DNA of 64,000 bases from Bifidobacterium breve (GCA_945881845.1 CAMCVN010000003.1:1-64000); one strand, 5' to 3'. Shown: positions 30,912 to 41,460, counted from the first letter of the stretch. Notes: generated from the sequence alone by a model not told the origin. Translations and numbers: made by a program.

Positions 30912-31482
30912 GCTAGCGGGCGCGCTCGCGCCCGCGCTACTGAGCGCTGAGGCCGCGGCGGCGATGCCGGTGCGCGGCCGCAAGAAGGCCGGAGTGCTGG
31001 TCCCGCTCTTCGCCAGCGACGCAGGGTCACTATCGATCGTTATGACGCGCCGAGGCGATCAGCTTCGCCGCCATGCTGGCGAGCTCTCGTTCCCAGGCGG
31101 CCGCTTCGACGATGACGACGCGGACCTCAGTTCAACGGCTCTGCGCGAAGCCCACGAGGAGATCGGCCTCGCGCCGCCGTCGGTCGAGCTGCTTGGCGCG
31201 CTGCCGCCGACGCCAACGATCGCGACCGGCTACGCCGTCCACCCCTTCGTCGGATTGATCGACCCGGGTCAGGAGTGGGTTCGCTCGCAGCGCGAGGTCG
31301 CCGCCGTCCACGAGTTCGACGTCGCAGAGCTGCTCGCGGGCTACGGCAGGCGCCGGATCAAGCGCCGCGGGATCGGCTTCACAACCGACACCTATGTGGT
31401 TGACGATCAACTCGTCTGGGGTGCGACAGCGAGGATCTTGGGCGATCTATTCGCCCGCCTCGAAGCCGCCGGACTTAGCTGA
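30883..31482 (+). CDS. NUDIX hydrolase (CoA pyrophosphatase-like)
   Basis: GELSFPGGRFDDDDADLSSTALREAHEEIGL Nudix box; GTG start overlaps the previous gene. Confidence 0.9.
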   Translation: MSSAPLSRAELAGALAPALLSAEAAAAMPVRGRKKAGVLVPLFASDAGSLSIVMTRRGDQLRRHAGELSFPGGRFDDDDADLSSTALREAHEEIGLAPPSVELLGALPPTPTIATGYAVHPFVGLIDPGQEWVRSQREVAAVHEFDVAELLAGYGRRRIKRRGIGFTTDTYVVDDQLVWGATARILGDLFARLEAAGLS

Positions 31483-32146
31483 TCTTCACGCCGCTCGGGT
31501 CCTGAACGATGCGGATGTACGGACGTGGCTCTTCCCAGCCGTCGGGGTACTTCTCCGCCGCCTGCTCGTTCGTGACGGAGCCGGCGATGATCACGTCCTC
31601 GCCCGGCTGCCACTGAGCCGGCGTTGCGACGGCGTACTTGGCAGTTAGCTGAAGCGAGTCGAGCACGCGCAGCACCTCGTCGAAGTTGCGGCCGGTCGTC
31701 ATCGGGTAGATCAGTACGAGCTTGATCTTCTTGTCGGGCCCGATCGCAAAGACGTTTCGAAGCGTGCCGTTCTCAGCCGGGGTGCGCTCGGTTGGGTCAC
31801 CCTCAACGTCGGCCGGGAGCATCCCGTAGAGCTTGGAGACGTTGAAGTCGGTGTCGGCGATCATCGGGAAGTTCGGTGCCGTGCCTTGAGTCTCCGCGAT
31901 GTCGGAGGCCCACTTCTCGTGGTTGTCGAGCGGATCGACCGAGAGGCCGATGATCTTGACGCCGCGCTTGTCGAACTCCGGCTTGATCGAAGCCATGTAG
32001 CCGAGCTCAGTCGTGCAGACGGGAGTGAAGTCGCGCGGGTGCGAGAAGAGGACGGCCCATGACTCGCCGATCCAATCGTGGAAGTTGATCTTCCCTTCCG
32101 TTGTTTCAACGTCGAAATCTGGTGCTGTATCGCCAATAGTCGGCAT
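31475..32146 (-). CDS. Peroxiredoxin (Prx6/1-Cys type)
   Basis: SHPRDFTPVCTTELGYM. Confidence 0.93.
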   Translation of the reverse strand: MPTIGDTAPDFDVETTEGKINFHDWIGESWAVLFSHPRDFTPVCTTELGYMASIKPEFDKRGVKIIGLSVDPLDNHEKWASDIAETQGTAPNFPMIADTDFNVSKLYGMLPADVEGDPTERTPAENGTLRNVFAIGPDKKIKLVLIYPMTTGRNFDEVLRVLDSLQLTAKYAVATPAQWQPGEDVIIAGSVTNEQAAEKYPDGWEEPRPYIRIVQDPSGVKIS

Positions 32147-32207
32147 GCGTCTCTCTCCTTGGAGTCGGTGTTCTAGAGCAAACTATACAAACCGGATCGC
32201 GATTATG

Positions 32208-32717
32208 TTATTTCGATGTTCTGCGCGGCCCCGCGAGCAGCCCAGCGATTGCCTGCTGGGATTCCGCGAGCCAGGCATCACGGTCGCCAAGAGGGTCGCA
32301 GTGGAGCAGCGCGAAGGGGATCGCGTTCTTCTCACGAGCCAGTTCCATCTCAGCGATGCCGCTCGCCAGCAACGGCTCGCCGATCGACCCTGCCGCCTCG
32401 TAGATCACGCCACGCACAGTCGTGTCGGTCGTCTTCTCGAGCATCATCCGCAGCCTCGAGCCGTGCAGCGCGGCGACCTTCTCCTCCTCACCGCTGGCTG
32501 TGCCAAGCAGCCAGAAGAGCAAGGTCACATTCTCGAGCGCGTAGCGCAGCGTGCCGATCACGTCCGGCGTGCCGATCCAGCACTCCCCCCCAGCCGCTTC
32601 GATCGCCGCGCGCCCGTCCTCGGTCCGCGTGACGCAGCGCGCCGCGTGGCCCTCGGCGACTAAATCCCGCGCTAGGTCGAGCCCGCGGCAGCCGCCGCCG
32701 ACTATTAGAGCCCTCAC
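32208..32717 (-). CDS. NAD(P)-binding (Rossmann) protein
   Basis: MRALIVGGGCRGLDLARDLVAEGH. Confidence 0.65.
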   Translation of the reverse strand: MRALIVGGGCRGLDLARDLVAEGHAARCVTRTEDGRAAIEAAGGECWIGTPDVIGTLRYALENVTLLFWLLGTASGEEEKVAALHGSRLRMMLEKTTDTTVRGVIYEAAGSIGEPLLASGIAEMELAREKNAIPFALLHCDPLGDRDAWLAESQQAIAGLLAGPRRTSK

Positions 32718-33124
32718 TGCGAGCCGCCATCTGAACCGGCCACCAGCGAGCGCTCGAACTCTTCCAGCGTCTGCTCGGCCTCGCCGCGCTTGCGGCGCCG
32801 CGCGTTGCGTGCCTCAAGCAGCTGCGCGAGATCTTCCTGCTCAAGCTGCGGGTCTTCGTGAATTCCGGCCAGCTCGCGATCGATCTCAGCCTTCAGCTCA
32901 TGGTGGCTGATCTCGGCGGCGCCGCGAGCACGACGCTTCGCGTTGACAGCCTCCTGCATCTGTTCAAGGTCATCGATCTCGTTCGTGTACTCCAGTTCGG
33001 CCGAGCGGGTCTGACGCCAATCGAGCTGCTCGGCGCCCGAGCCCGGGTAAAGGATGCCGATCAGCACTACCGCAAGGACGAGCAGGGCGATGACGGCGAT
33101 CACGATCAGTGCGAATGAGTCCAC
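32714..33124 (-). CDS. Single-TM coiled-coil hypothetical protein
   Basis: N-terminal TM plus charged helical region; 4-nt overlap with downstream gene. Confidence 0.6.
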   Translation of the reverse strand: MDSFALIVIAVIALLVLAVVLIGILYPGSGAEQLDWRQTRSAELEYTNEIDDLEQMQEAVNAKRRARGAAEISHHELKAEIDRELAGIHEDPQLEQEDLAQLLEARNARRRKRGEAEQTLEEFERSLVAGSDGGSQ

Positions 33125-33199
33125 GATCTAGCAAGTCTATGGCGCGGAGTATCACCGTTACCTGCGCGTCAAGTCACCAGAACCGTGTAGGTTTCTCTA

Positions 33200-33952
33200 A
33201 TGCTCATCGCCCGCAGCGCAAAGCTTCTGCTCACGACGGTCTGCCTCGCATCCTTTGCCCTCTCGGCAACAGCGGCAACCGCCAAGTCGCCCGTCAGCGT
33301 CGGCAACAACCCGAAGATGTACAACGAGCGTTACTGCGAGTACCTCTTCGTCCACACCGTGCCCAATGGCGCCGGAGTCAAGTATGTCGGTGATGTCTGG
33401 AACACATTCGGGCTAAACAAGTGCCCGGCCGCTCAATGGGCCGCGTCCGATCAAACGGCGCTTAAGGCGCTCTTTCCCGGCACGCTGGTGGTAAAGATCA
33501 ACGGCCCACGCTACTGGCTGATCAACAACGCGACGATCACGTGGGATTCACGGATCGACCCGCGCGGCGGCAAGGTTCGCCAGTTCCCTGGCCTCAAGAT
33601 GCGGTTCTTGACCAGCGTCGACATTCCTCTCAGTGCTCTTGCGGCCGGAGGCATCACACCTTATGAGGAGACGATCGTCAGTCGCACGACCAACTTCAAC
33701 TTCTCGCGCAAGCATCCAATCCACGAACTCGTCTCGCCCGCAGGCAAGGTCTACGCGATGCAGGCCTACTCGCAGATCGTTGACAAGACGCTGAAGCTGA
33801 AGGACCTTGCGGGACTCGGCTCGAAGCTGGCGCTGCCAGCCGGTTGGAAGTTCCGCACGCGCAAGCTTAAGAAGGACCTGACGCTTAGGACCAAGGGAGC
33901 GACGACAGTGCTCCAGGACGAGCTTCAGAACACCTATCAACTCGTGAAGTAG
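33200..33952 (+). CDS. Secreted hypothetical protein
   Basis: Signal peptide MLIARSAKLLLTTVCLASFALSATAATA. Confidence 0.65.
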   Translation: MLIARSAKLLLTTVCLASFALSATAATAKSPVSVGNNPKMYNERYCEYLFVHTVPNGAGVKYVGDVWNTFGLNKCPAAQWAASDQTALKALFPGTLVVKINGPRYWLINNATITWDSRIDPRGGKVRQFPGLKMRFLTSVDIPLSALAAGGITPYEETIVSRTTNFNFSRKHPIHELVSPAGKVYAMQAYSQIVDKTLKLKDLAGLGSKLALPAGWKFRTRKLKKDLTLRTKGATTVLQDELQNTYQLVK

Positions 33953-34002
33953 TAGCTCGAAGCGGGCGCAGTGCAGCGGCCCCAAGTCGATAAGGTCGCA
34001 GA

Positions 34003-35181
34003 ATGAACTTCGACCTTTCCGATGAACAGAAGCTGATCGAGCAAACCGCTCGCGAGTTCACCGACGGCGAGATCAAGCCGGTCGCGGGCGAGAACTCGGA
34101 GAACCACTTCTTCGACCGCGAGCTCGTCAACAAGATCGCCGCGCAAGGCTTCCTTGGCGCGATCGTGCCGCGTGAATACGGCGGCGCCGGCCTCGATTAC
34201 ACGACCTACGCGATCATCTGCGAAGAGATCGGCCGCGGCTGCTCGGCGATGCGGACCGTCGTCTCGGTCCAGACTTCGCTCGTCTGCTCAACGATTCTCA
34301 AGTGGGGAACCGAGGAGCAGAAGCAGCGTTATCTGCCGCTGCTCTGCTCGGGCGAATGGCTCGGTTGCTTCGGCCTGACCGAGCCCGACAGCGGCTCGGC
34401 GGCCGGCGATCAGAAGACGCGCGCCGTTCAGCAGGACGACGGAACTTGGCTTATCAACGGCGCGAAGATGTGGATCTCGCTCGGCAACAACGCCAGCCTT
34501 GCCTTGATCTTCGCCCAGACCGACCCGTCCCTGGCCCACCGCGGCCTCGCCTGCTTCCTCGTCGAGACAGACCAGCCCGGCTTTGTTCCTTCTCAGATCA
34601 CAGCCAAGATGGGGCTCTGGGCTTCGGATACGGCCGAGATCGCACTGAACGATGTAACGGCATCGGCCGATTCGATGCTCGGCGAAGTTGGCGACGGCTT
34701 CAAGGTCGCGATGAGCGCGCTCGACTCGGGGCGCTATTCGGTCGCCGCTGGCTGCGTCGGCCTTGCGCGTGCCTCGCTTGAGGAGTCGATCGCGTACGCC
34801 AACGAACGGACCCAGTTCAACCGACCGATCGCCGGCTTCCAGCTCGTCCAGGCGATGATCGCCGACATGGTCGTCAAGACCGAAGCTGCACGACTACTGG
34901 TCTATAAGGCGGGCTCAGTCAAAGATGCCGGCAAGCCAAGCACGCTCGAAACTTCGATCGCCAAGTACTACGCCACCGAAGCCGCTGTCTGGTGCTCGGA
35001 CAAAGCGATTCAGGTTCACGGCGGCGCTGGCTACAGCCGCGAACATCCCGTCGAGCGCTACTACCGCGACGCTCGTGTGACGACGATTTACGAAGGAACC
35101 TCGCAGATTCAGCAGCTAATCATCGGCCGCGCCGTGACAGGTCAGGACGCGCTCAAGCCGATGACGGTCGAGGGCCGGTAG
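34003..35181 (+). CDS. Acyl-CoA dehydrogenase
   Basis: FGLTEPDSGSAAG; YSREHPVERYYRDARVTTIYEGTSQIQ. Confidence 0.95.
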   Translation: MNFDLSDEQKLIEQTAREFTDGEIKPVAGENSENHFFDRELVNKIAAQGFLGAIVPREYGGAGLDYTTYAIICEEIGRGCSAMRTVVSVQTSLVCSTILKWGTEEQKQRYLPLLCSGEWLGCFGLTEPDSGSAAGDQKTRAVQQDDGTWLINGAKMWISLGNNASLALIFAQTDPSLAHRGLACFLVETDQPGFVPSQITAKMGLWASDTAEIALNDVTASADSMLGEVGDGFKVAMSALDSGRYSVAAGCVGLARASLEESIAYANERTQFNRPIAGFQLVQAMIADMVVKTEAARLLVYKAGSVKDAGKPSTLETSIAKYYATEAAVWCSDKAIQVHGGAGYSREHPVERYYRDARVTTIYEGTSQIQQLIIGRAVTGQDALKPMTVEGR

Positions 35182-35190
35182 AGCTCTGAG

Positions 35191-35727
35191 ATGACCGCTG
35201 CGGTCGAGCTCCGGTGGGCGCGGCACGATTCACCGCTCGGCCCACTGCTGCTGGCCTGCAGCGACCGCGGACTGGTAGCTGTCAGCTTTCTTGACGGCCG
35301 CGACGCAGACGAGGATGCGGCGCGGTTCGCGACTGCCCGCGGCGCCACCGCGATCGAGCAGCCTGCCGCACTGGCCGATCTGGGGCGCCAACTTGATCGG
35401 TACTTCGCGGGCTCGCGGGAGCGGTTCGCGCAAGCGATCGACTGGGAGCAGTTCGAGCCGTTTCAGAGGCGAGTGCTCCAGCGCTGCGCGACGATCGAAT
35501 ACGGCGACCGGATCAGCTACGGCGAACTGGCCGAGGAGATCGGCGCGCCACGCGCCGCGCGCGCCGTCGGCAACGCGCTGCGGTCGAACCCGATCACGAT
35601 CGCGATTCCCTGCCACCGAGTTGTCCGTTCCGATGGCAGCATCGGTGGCTACGGCGGAGAAGATCGCGAGCAGCGCAAGGCGCGGCTGCTGGAGCTTGAG
35701 CTGGGCAGCGCAGCGGCCGCGGCCTAA
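35191..35727 (+). CDS. ogt: Methylated-DNA-[protein]-cysteine S-methyltransferase
   Basis: IAIPCHRVVRSDGSIGGYGG. Confidence 0.93.
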   Translation: MTAAVELRWARHDSPLGPLLLACSDRGLVAVSFLDGRDADEDAARFATARGATAIEQPAALADLGRQLDRYFAGSRERFAQAIDWEQFEPFQRRVLQRCATIEYGDRISYGELAEEIGAPRAARAVGNALRSNPITIAIPCHRVVRSDGSIGGYGGEDREQRKARLLELELGSAAAAA

Positions 35728-36734
35728 GCCTGCGTGCTGCCGTACTGCTCGGAGGCGAGGTCGTCGCCAGCTACCCCTGCCGGAGTTTCAATTTCCGGTG
35801 TGTCACGCAGGTACCACTCGGCGTCAAGCGCGGCTTGGCAGCCGAGCGCGGCAGCCGTTATTGCCTGGCGGTAGGTGTGATCAACGAGGTCGCCAGCGGC
35901 GAAGACACCAGGCAGTTTGGTGCGAGTCGAACGCCCCTCCGTAATCACGTAGCCCTCGTCGTCGATCTCAACCATGCCGGCAGCGATCTGCGATTGCGGT
36001 TCGTGGCCAATCGCGATGAAAGCGCCCTGCGTCGGCAGTATCTGCTGCTCCCCGGTCTCGGCATTGAGCAGCGTGGCGCTCTCCAGCGCACCGTTCTCGC
36101 CAGCCTCAAAGCTTTCGACAGTGAACGGAGTCGCCCACTCGATGTTCTCCGTTCCACGCGCGCGGTCGAGCATGATCTTCGAGGCGCGGAACTCGCTGCG
36201 GCGGTTGACGATCGTCACCTTCGAAGCGAACTTGGCGAGGAAGATTGCCTCCTCCATTGCCGAATCACCACCGCCGACAATGATCGTCTCCTTGTCGACG
36301 AAGAATGCCGCGTCGCAGGTGGCGCAGTAGGAGACTCCGCGGCCCGAGAGCTCGTCTTCGCCGGGCGCGCCGATCTTCTTGTGTTCGGCGCCCATCGCGA
36401 GGATCACAGTGCGGGCCTGATACTCCTGCTCACCGACCCAGACGCGGTGCACGCCGCCGGGCTGGTCGGAGAGCTCAAGCTTGGTCGCCAGATCCGTAAT
36501 GAAACGAGTGCCAAAGCGCTCGGCCTGGTCGCGCATCGTCTGCATTAGCTCGGGGCCTTGGATGCCGTCGCGGAAGCCGGGGTAGTTCTCAACCTCGGTC
36601 GTCTGCTGGAGCAGACCGCCCCACTGCCAACCCTCGATCAGCAGCGGCGAGAGGTTGGCGCGAGAGGTGTAAAGCGCCGCCGTGTATCCGGCCGGGCCGC
36701 TGCCAACAATGATTACGTTCTCGATCTCGGCCAT
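35724..36734 (-). CDS. trxB: Thioredoxin reductase
   Basis: GSGPAGYTAALYTSRA; CATCDAAFF redox motif. Confidence 0.95.
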   Translation of the reverse strand: MAEIENVIIVGSGPAGYTAALYTSRANLSPLLIEGWQWGGLLQQTTEVENYPGFRDGIQGPELMQTMRDQAERFGTRFITDLATKLELSDQPGGVHRVWVGEQEYQARTVILAMGAEHKKIGAPGEDELSGRGVSYCATCDAAFFVDKETIIVGGGDSAMEEAIFLAKFASKVTIVNRRSEFRASKIMLDRARGTENIEWATPFTVESFEAGENGALESATLLNAETGEQQILPTQGAFIAIGHEPQSQIAAGMVEIDDEGYVITEGRSTRTKLPGVFAAGDLVDHTYRQAITAAALGCQAALDAEWYLRDTPEIETPAGVAGDDLASEQYGSTQA

Positions 36735-36746
36735 GCTCTTCTCCAC

Positions 36747-37874
36747 TCAGGTTGCGGGTGACTTTACTTTGTATAGCGTAGCTGCATTCTCTCGCCCTTC
36801 ATCGCGCCAGCCCTGAACCGTACGGCGCAGCTGGAAGTAGGCGATCGCCCCGGGAATCGTTGGTAGCCAGAAGGAGAAGGCGCGGTAGGTAAGGACCGCG
36901 ACGATCGCAAGGCTGCTGGGAACGCCGAAGGCGATCAGCACGCCGATCATCCCGCCCTCGACGCCGCCAATCCCACCCGGCAGCGGCAGCAGGTTGGCGA
37001 ACATCCCGACGTAATAGGCCATCACCAAGACCGCGAACGGCGGCGGATCGCCGAAAGCGTGAAAGGCTGCCCAGAGCGTGAAAATGTCGAAGTACCACCA
37101 GATCACGGCCCCCAAGAGAGCCCCGTCGCGCTCGCGCACGATGATCAATGCCTCGCGGACACCTACCGCGACGGTGTCCGGCACCGGTGCCAGCTTCGCG
37201 ACTAGGCGCCCAAACCAGCCTGAGTCTTTGGCCCACTGTTCGATCCGGCGATCGATCTGATCTGGGATCAAGGCGCAGGCGAGCGCGAGAATAATCGCGA
37301 TCCCACCGATGATCGCTGGCACCATCGTCAGCGCAAAGACGCCGCTGCCGTTGAAGGCTCCGACGTAGAGGCCGATCCCCGCGATCAGCAGCGTGAACAT
37401 GTAGACGGCGTAGAGGATTACGTACTGAGCGATCATCCTCGTCGCGACGGTGCGGCCCGGCATTCCCGATCGACGCAGCGCCCAAGCGGTCAGGATTGCG
37501 CCGCCCGCTCCCGCGGCAGCGAAAAGCCTCGCCGCAACGAGACCGGCCATCGTGATCTGGTAGCTGACCGCCCAGTTGATCCTTTTGCTCCCGCGCACGA
37601 AGACACCGCGGAAGAGCCAGATGTAGCCGCCGAACGAGATCAACTCAAAAAGCGCGCAGACGATCAGCCATTTCGGGTCGCCATCCTGAATCCGATCCCA
37701 GGTCTTGTTGATACCGGCGATCTGAGGCAGGCCGAAGTAAAGAAAGACGGCAACGGTGAGCGCGAAGAAGCTAGCGAAGAATGCATGGCGACGCGAAAAG
37801 CGCCGCCTTGGCATCTGCTCGTCGTCAGCAACCCCAGGAGCTAGCGCGTCAACCTCGCTCTGAGGCAGCTCCAT
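36747..37874 (-). CDS. Lysylphosphatidylglycerol synthase TM region/UPF0104-like membrane protein
   Basis: Multi-TM; LLPLPGGIGGVEGGMIGVLIAFGV motif. Confidence 0.85.
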   Translation of the reverse strand: MELPQSEVDALAPGVADDEQMPRRRFSRRHAFFASFFALTVAVFLYFGLPQIAGINKTWDRIQDGDPKWLIVCALFELISFGGYIWLFRGVFVRGSKRINWAVSYQITMAGLVAARLFAAAGAGGAILTAWALRRSGMPGRTVATRMIAQYVILYAVYMFTLLIAGIGLYVGAFNGSGVFALTMVPAIIGGIAIILALACALIPDQIDRRIEQWAKDSGWFGRLVAKLAPVPDTVAVGVREALIIVRERDGALLGAVIWWYFDIFTLWAAFHAFGDPPPFAVLVMAYYVGMFANLLPLPGGIGGVEGGMIGVLIAFGVPSSLAIVAVLTYRAFSFWLPTIPGAIAYFQLRRTVQGWRDEGRENAATLYKVKSPAT

Positions 37875-38785
37875 CAGGCTCCTTGGGCGCGGTGCTCAAG
37901 ACTCTGGATCAGTCGCGAGAGGCCCTCGGCCAGCGGCGCAGCTCGCGGAGCCGCAGTCCGAATTCCTTCGACTAGCGCCAAGCCTGCCAGCAGGTCGATC
38001 ACGTAGTGCTCCCCGAGATACACGAGCGCGAACCCAAGCGTTCCAGCGTAGATCCAAGCGACAGTTCCCTCGGCGCGTCCAACGTCGGAGAGGACGTGAG
38101 CGGACATCACCGATGTTGCGAAATGAAGGGAAGGCATTGCGGCTAGTGGGTTGCCTGCCAGCCCATCGTAAAGTGTCGGCCAGCGGCCGCGCCAGAACTG
38201 CTCGCCATATTCGATCATCATCCGTCGAAGACCAAGTTTGGTTCGCGCGACGTCGCCGCCAAGGCGACCCTTCTGCGCCGCGTACCACGGCGGCGCGGTC
38301 GGCACGAGCCAGTAGCCGATTAGGCCGAGGTCGAAGGTGCCGTAGACCATTGCGGCTGCTTTCGGGAACTGATCACGGCGCCTGATGAAGACGTACGCGA
38401 CGGTCGCGTGCGGAACGAGGAACCAGATCCAGTGGGCCCAGATCAGCACCTTCTCGGGCGTGCGTATGTTGCCGGGATCGGCGAACGTGCGTTGCAGACG
38501 AACGGCAGGGAGCTCGCCGAGCCCAAGCCAGCGATCAACCTTTACCGGGTAGTCAACGAACGCGCGATTCTCCAGCTCTTCAGGGTCATCGGCTGGCATC
38601 TCGTAGGTTGCGAAATAGGCCCACATCTGAAGGATTGACACGGCAACGTCGCGCTTCGGCGAGCGCGGGGTCGCGACGCAGAGCGCAACCGGCGCGCTCC
38701 ATGCTGCTGCCAACACGGCGGCCTTCGGAAGCTTCACGCGGCGACGCAATAGCGGCGCAGCTACGCCGACGGCAACCGTTGCCAT
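37874..38785 (-). CDS. PAP2-superfamily membrane phosphatase-like protein
   Basis: AAMPSLHFATSVM..LGEHYVIDLLAG PAP2 motifs; start uncertain (ATG 38785 or TTG 38818); overlaps downstream gene. Confidence 0.82.
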   Translation of the reverse strand: MATVAVGVAAPLLRRRVKLPKAAVLAAAWSAPVALCVATPRSPKRDVAVSILQMWAYFATYEMPADDPEELENRAFVDYPVKVDRWLGLGELPAVRLQRTFADPGNIRTPEKVLIWAHWIWFLVPHATVAYVFIRRRDQFPKAAAMVYGTFDLGLIGYWLVPTAPPWYAAQKGRLGGDVARTKLGLRRMMIEYGEQFWRGRWPTLYDGLAGNPLAAMPSLHFATSVMSAHVLSDVGRAEGTVAWIYAGTLGFALVYLGEHYVIDLLAGLALVEGIRTAAPRAAPLAEGLSRLIQSLEHRAQGA

Positions 38786-38843
38786 TGCCGCAATTCGCAG
38801 GGCTTTCGAGGGGCTCAAGGTTGGCGCAGTATACGGTTGGTGG

Positions 38844-39824
38844 GTGCAGCTAGGCGGGCAAAGAATCGCAGTGACCGGCGCCGGTGGCTTCATCGGCCAG
38901 GCGCTCTGCCGACGCCTAACCGACGAGGGCGCTGTCGTTGTCGGCATCGAACGGCGCGCGGAGACGCGCAGCGAAGTTGAAGCGACAGGAGCGCAGTTCG
39001 TAGCCGCCGACGTGCTTGACGGTGACTCGATCTCCGCCGCGCTCGAGGGCTGCGACGGGCTCATCCACACGGCCGCGATCGTCGGCGACTGGGGTTCGAT
39101 GGAACAGTTCATCGAGGTCAATGTGCGCGGCAGCTGCACGGTTTTCGACGCTGCCGCCGTTGCCGGGGTAAAACGGATTGCCCACCTCTCGTCGGTCGCC
39201 AGCTGGGGTTACGAGTTCACGAGTGATCTCGAGGAAGGGGCCGCACCGCGCGCCAGCGGCGCTCCCTACGCCGACACCAAAGCGGCCTCCGACTACCTTG
39301 CGCTGCGACGCGGAGCTGCCGTCGTTCGCCCTGGCGATGTCTACGGCCCGGGGTCGGTGCCGTGGGCAATCCGGCCGATCGAAGCGCTCCGCGCCGGCAG
39401 GTTCGCCCTGCCCGGGCAAGGCGACGCGTTGATGACGCTGGTCTATATCGACGACCTCGTCGACTGCATTCTGCGCGCGCTGACGACCGAGGCCGCCGCG
39501 GGTCAAGCCGTCACGGCCTGGGACGGCGTACCGATCACGACCTCCGAATTCTTCGGTCGCTACGCGCAGATGCTCGGGCAGAAGAAGGTGCGCACGGCGC
39601 CAGCGCCGGTAATCGAAGCGATTGCCTTTCTCTCAGAGGTCGCTGCGAAGATCTCAGGCAACGAGCCGAGCATCAGCCGCGAGGCAATCCGCTACGTCTC
39701 GCGCCAAGCGGTCTACCCCAACACTCGCGCCCGCGAACTACTCGGCTGGGCGCCGCAGGTCGCGTTCGACGAAGGGATGAGCCGAACTGAACTCTGGCTG
39801 CGTGCGGAAGGAATGCTGGACTAA
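38844..39824 (+). CDS. NAD-dependent epimerase/dehydratase
   Basis: VTGAGGFIGQALCRRL; extended SDR. Confidence 0.9.
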   Translation: MQLGGQRIAVTGAGGFIGQALCRRLTDEGAVVVGIERRAETRSEVEATGAQFVAADVLDGDSISAALEGCDGLIHTAAIVGDWGSMEQFIEVNVRGSCTVFDAAAVAGVKRIAHLSSVASWGYEFTSDLEEGAAPRASGAPYADTKAASDYLALRRGAAVVRPGDVYGPGSVPWAIRPIEALRAGRFALPGQGDALMTLVYIDDLVDCILRALTTEAAAGQAVTAWDGVPITTSEFFGRYAQMLGQKKVRTAPAPVIEAIAFLSEVAAKISGNEPSISREAIRYVSRQAVYPNTRARELLGWAPQVAFDEGMSRTELWLRAEGMLD

Positions 39825-40537
39825 AGACCATCAGCGCAAGCGCGAACGAAGGAGCCGATCACGGGGCTCGCCGCGTCGCCTTCAGGGTGCCACTGGACGC
39901 CGAGCACGAAACGGCGGTCGTTCATTTCGATCGCTTCCGGCAAGTCATCGGTGACCGACCAGGCCGTCACCGTCAGTCCGTCGCCGATCCGACCAACTCC
40001 TTGGTGGTGATGCTGCATCGCCGAGTGAACCAACTCGCCAGTGACGGCGGCGGCCAATGAGCCGTCGGCCAACCGCACGTCGTGCTCGCTGCCTTCAAAA
40101 GATCCGGGATTCGGGCGGTGGTACTGCGGGAGGTCTTGGATCAGCGTGCCGCCGCGCGCGACGTTGAGCAACTGCATCCCGCGGCAGATGGCAAGCAGCG
40201 GTAGGTCGATTTCGATCGCCGCGTTGATCAGCGCTATCTCGCTGCGATCGCGTTCGATCCGCGACCCCTCGTGTTCCGGTGCCGCCTCCTCTCCATAGAG
40301 CGAGGCGTCGACATCGGGGCCTCCGGTCAGCAGCAGACCGTCGACTGCGGCGAGAATGTCGGCTGCGGCGCCGCAAGCGAACGATTCATCGGGTGGCAGC
40401 AGCACGGCGATGCCGCCCGCCTTCTGAACCGCGTCAACGAAGAGCTGTGGCACAAGCGCGGCCTCGATGTCCCAGAGACTCCAGCGCGCCTGCTCAACGT
40501 AAGCGCTGATCGCGATTAGTGGCCTTCGGTCGGTCAT
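39821..40537 (-). CDS. Gamma-glutamyl-gamma-aminobutyrate hydrolase-like (peptidase C26)
   Basis: LLTGGPDVDASLYGEE, PLLAICRGMQLLNVARGG, GVQWHPEGD. Confidence 0.9.
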   Translation of the reverse strand: MTDRRPLIAISAYVEQARWSLWDIEAALVPQLFVDAVQKAGGIAVLLPPDESFACGAAADILAAVDGLLLTGGPDVDASLYGEEAAPEHEGSRIERDRSEIALINAAIEIDLPLLAICRGMQLLNVARGGTLIQDLPQYHRPNPGSFEGSEHDVRLADGSLAAAVTGELVHSAMQHHHQGVGRIGDGLTVTAWSVTDDLPEAIEMNDRRFVLGVQWHPEGDAASPVIGSFVRACADGL

Positions 40538-40593
40538 CGTCGCAAGGCTAGAGCCAGCGCCCGATACTCGCCCTGACTACGTAGGATGAGCCG

Positions 40594-41415
40594 ATGTCCA
40601 ACTTTGAGATCGAGACCGAGTACGAGACCGTGAACCTGCTGCGCAGCGGGGCGGCAGCGAAGATCGAGTTGAACCGACCTGACTCGCTGAACGCCTGGAA
40701 CCGCCAGATGAGCGCCGATCTACTTGCCGCCTACGAGACGGTTCGCGACGACGATGAGATTCGCGCCGTCGTGATCTCGGCCGCCGGCCGCGCCTTCAGT
40801 TCAGGCGCTGATCTAAAGGACGGCGCCGCCGGTGGACTCACAACGGAGGACGGGATGCCCGACCTCGAGCGCGCACTCCATCAGAGCTACCACCCGGTCA
40901 TCACCGGCCTGCGCCGACTTCCCAAGCCGGTAGTAAGCGCCGTTCAAGGACCGTGCGTCGGCGTTGGGCTTTCGCTAGCGCTCTCTGCTGATCTGGTCTA
41001 CGCGACCGAGAACGCCTACTTCCTCTTGGCCTTCGTCAATATCGGCCTCGTTCCCGACGGCGGCTCGTCGGCCTTTATCCCGGCGCGCATCGGATTGGCA
41101 CGCGCAACAGAGATGGCGATGCTTGGCGAACGTGTCGACGCGGCGAAGGCAGCGGACTGGGGGCTGATCAACGGCCTGGTCGCGAGCGACAAATTCGAAG
41201 GCCAGATCGACGCCCTCGCTGCCCGCCTAGCCTGCGGCCCGACTCGCTCATATGCCGGTTCCAAGCGCCAGCTCAACAACTGGGTTTTTGGTCCGCTCGA
41301 CGATCAACTAGCGCTCGAAGCATCGATCCAGCAGGAGATGGCCAGCAGCACCGACTTCGCCGAAGGAGTGCTCGCTTTCGTCGAAAAGAGAGAGACATCC
41401 TTCACCGGGCGCTGA
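40594..41415 (+). CDS. Enoyl-CoA hydratase/isomerase
   Basis: RAFSSGADLKDG; crotonase fold pattern. Confidence 0.92.
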   Translation: MSNFEIETEYETVNLLRSGAAAKIELNRPDSLNAWNRQMSADLLAAYETVRDDDEIRAVVISAAGRAFSSGADLKDGAAGGLTTEDGMPDLERALHQSYHPVITGLRRLPKPVVSAVQGPCVGVGLSLALSADLVYATENAYFLLAFVNIGLVPDGGSSAFIPARIGLARATEMAMLGERVDAAKAADWGLINGLVASDKFEGQIDALAARLACGPTRSYAGSKRQLNNWVFGPLDDQLALEASIQQEMASSTDFAEGVLAFVEKRETSFTGR

Positions 41416-41460
41416 GGCGGACTTCCTCCCGTCCGATTCCTTTATAGGATTGCCTTCTCC

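Noticed and set aside
38786-39139. N-terminal extension of the PAP2 ORF
   Set aside because: Antisense to the epimerase gene; start placed at 38785 or 38818.
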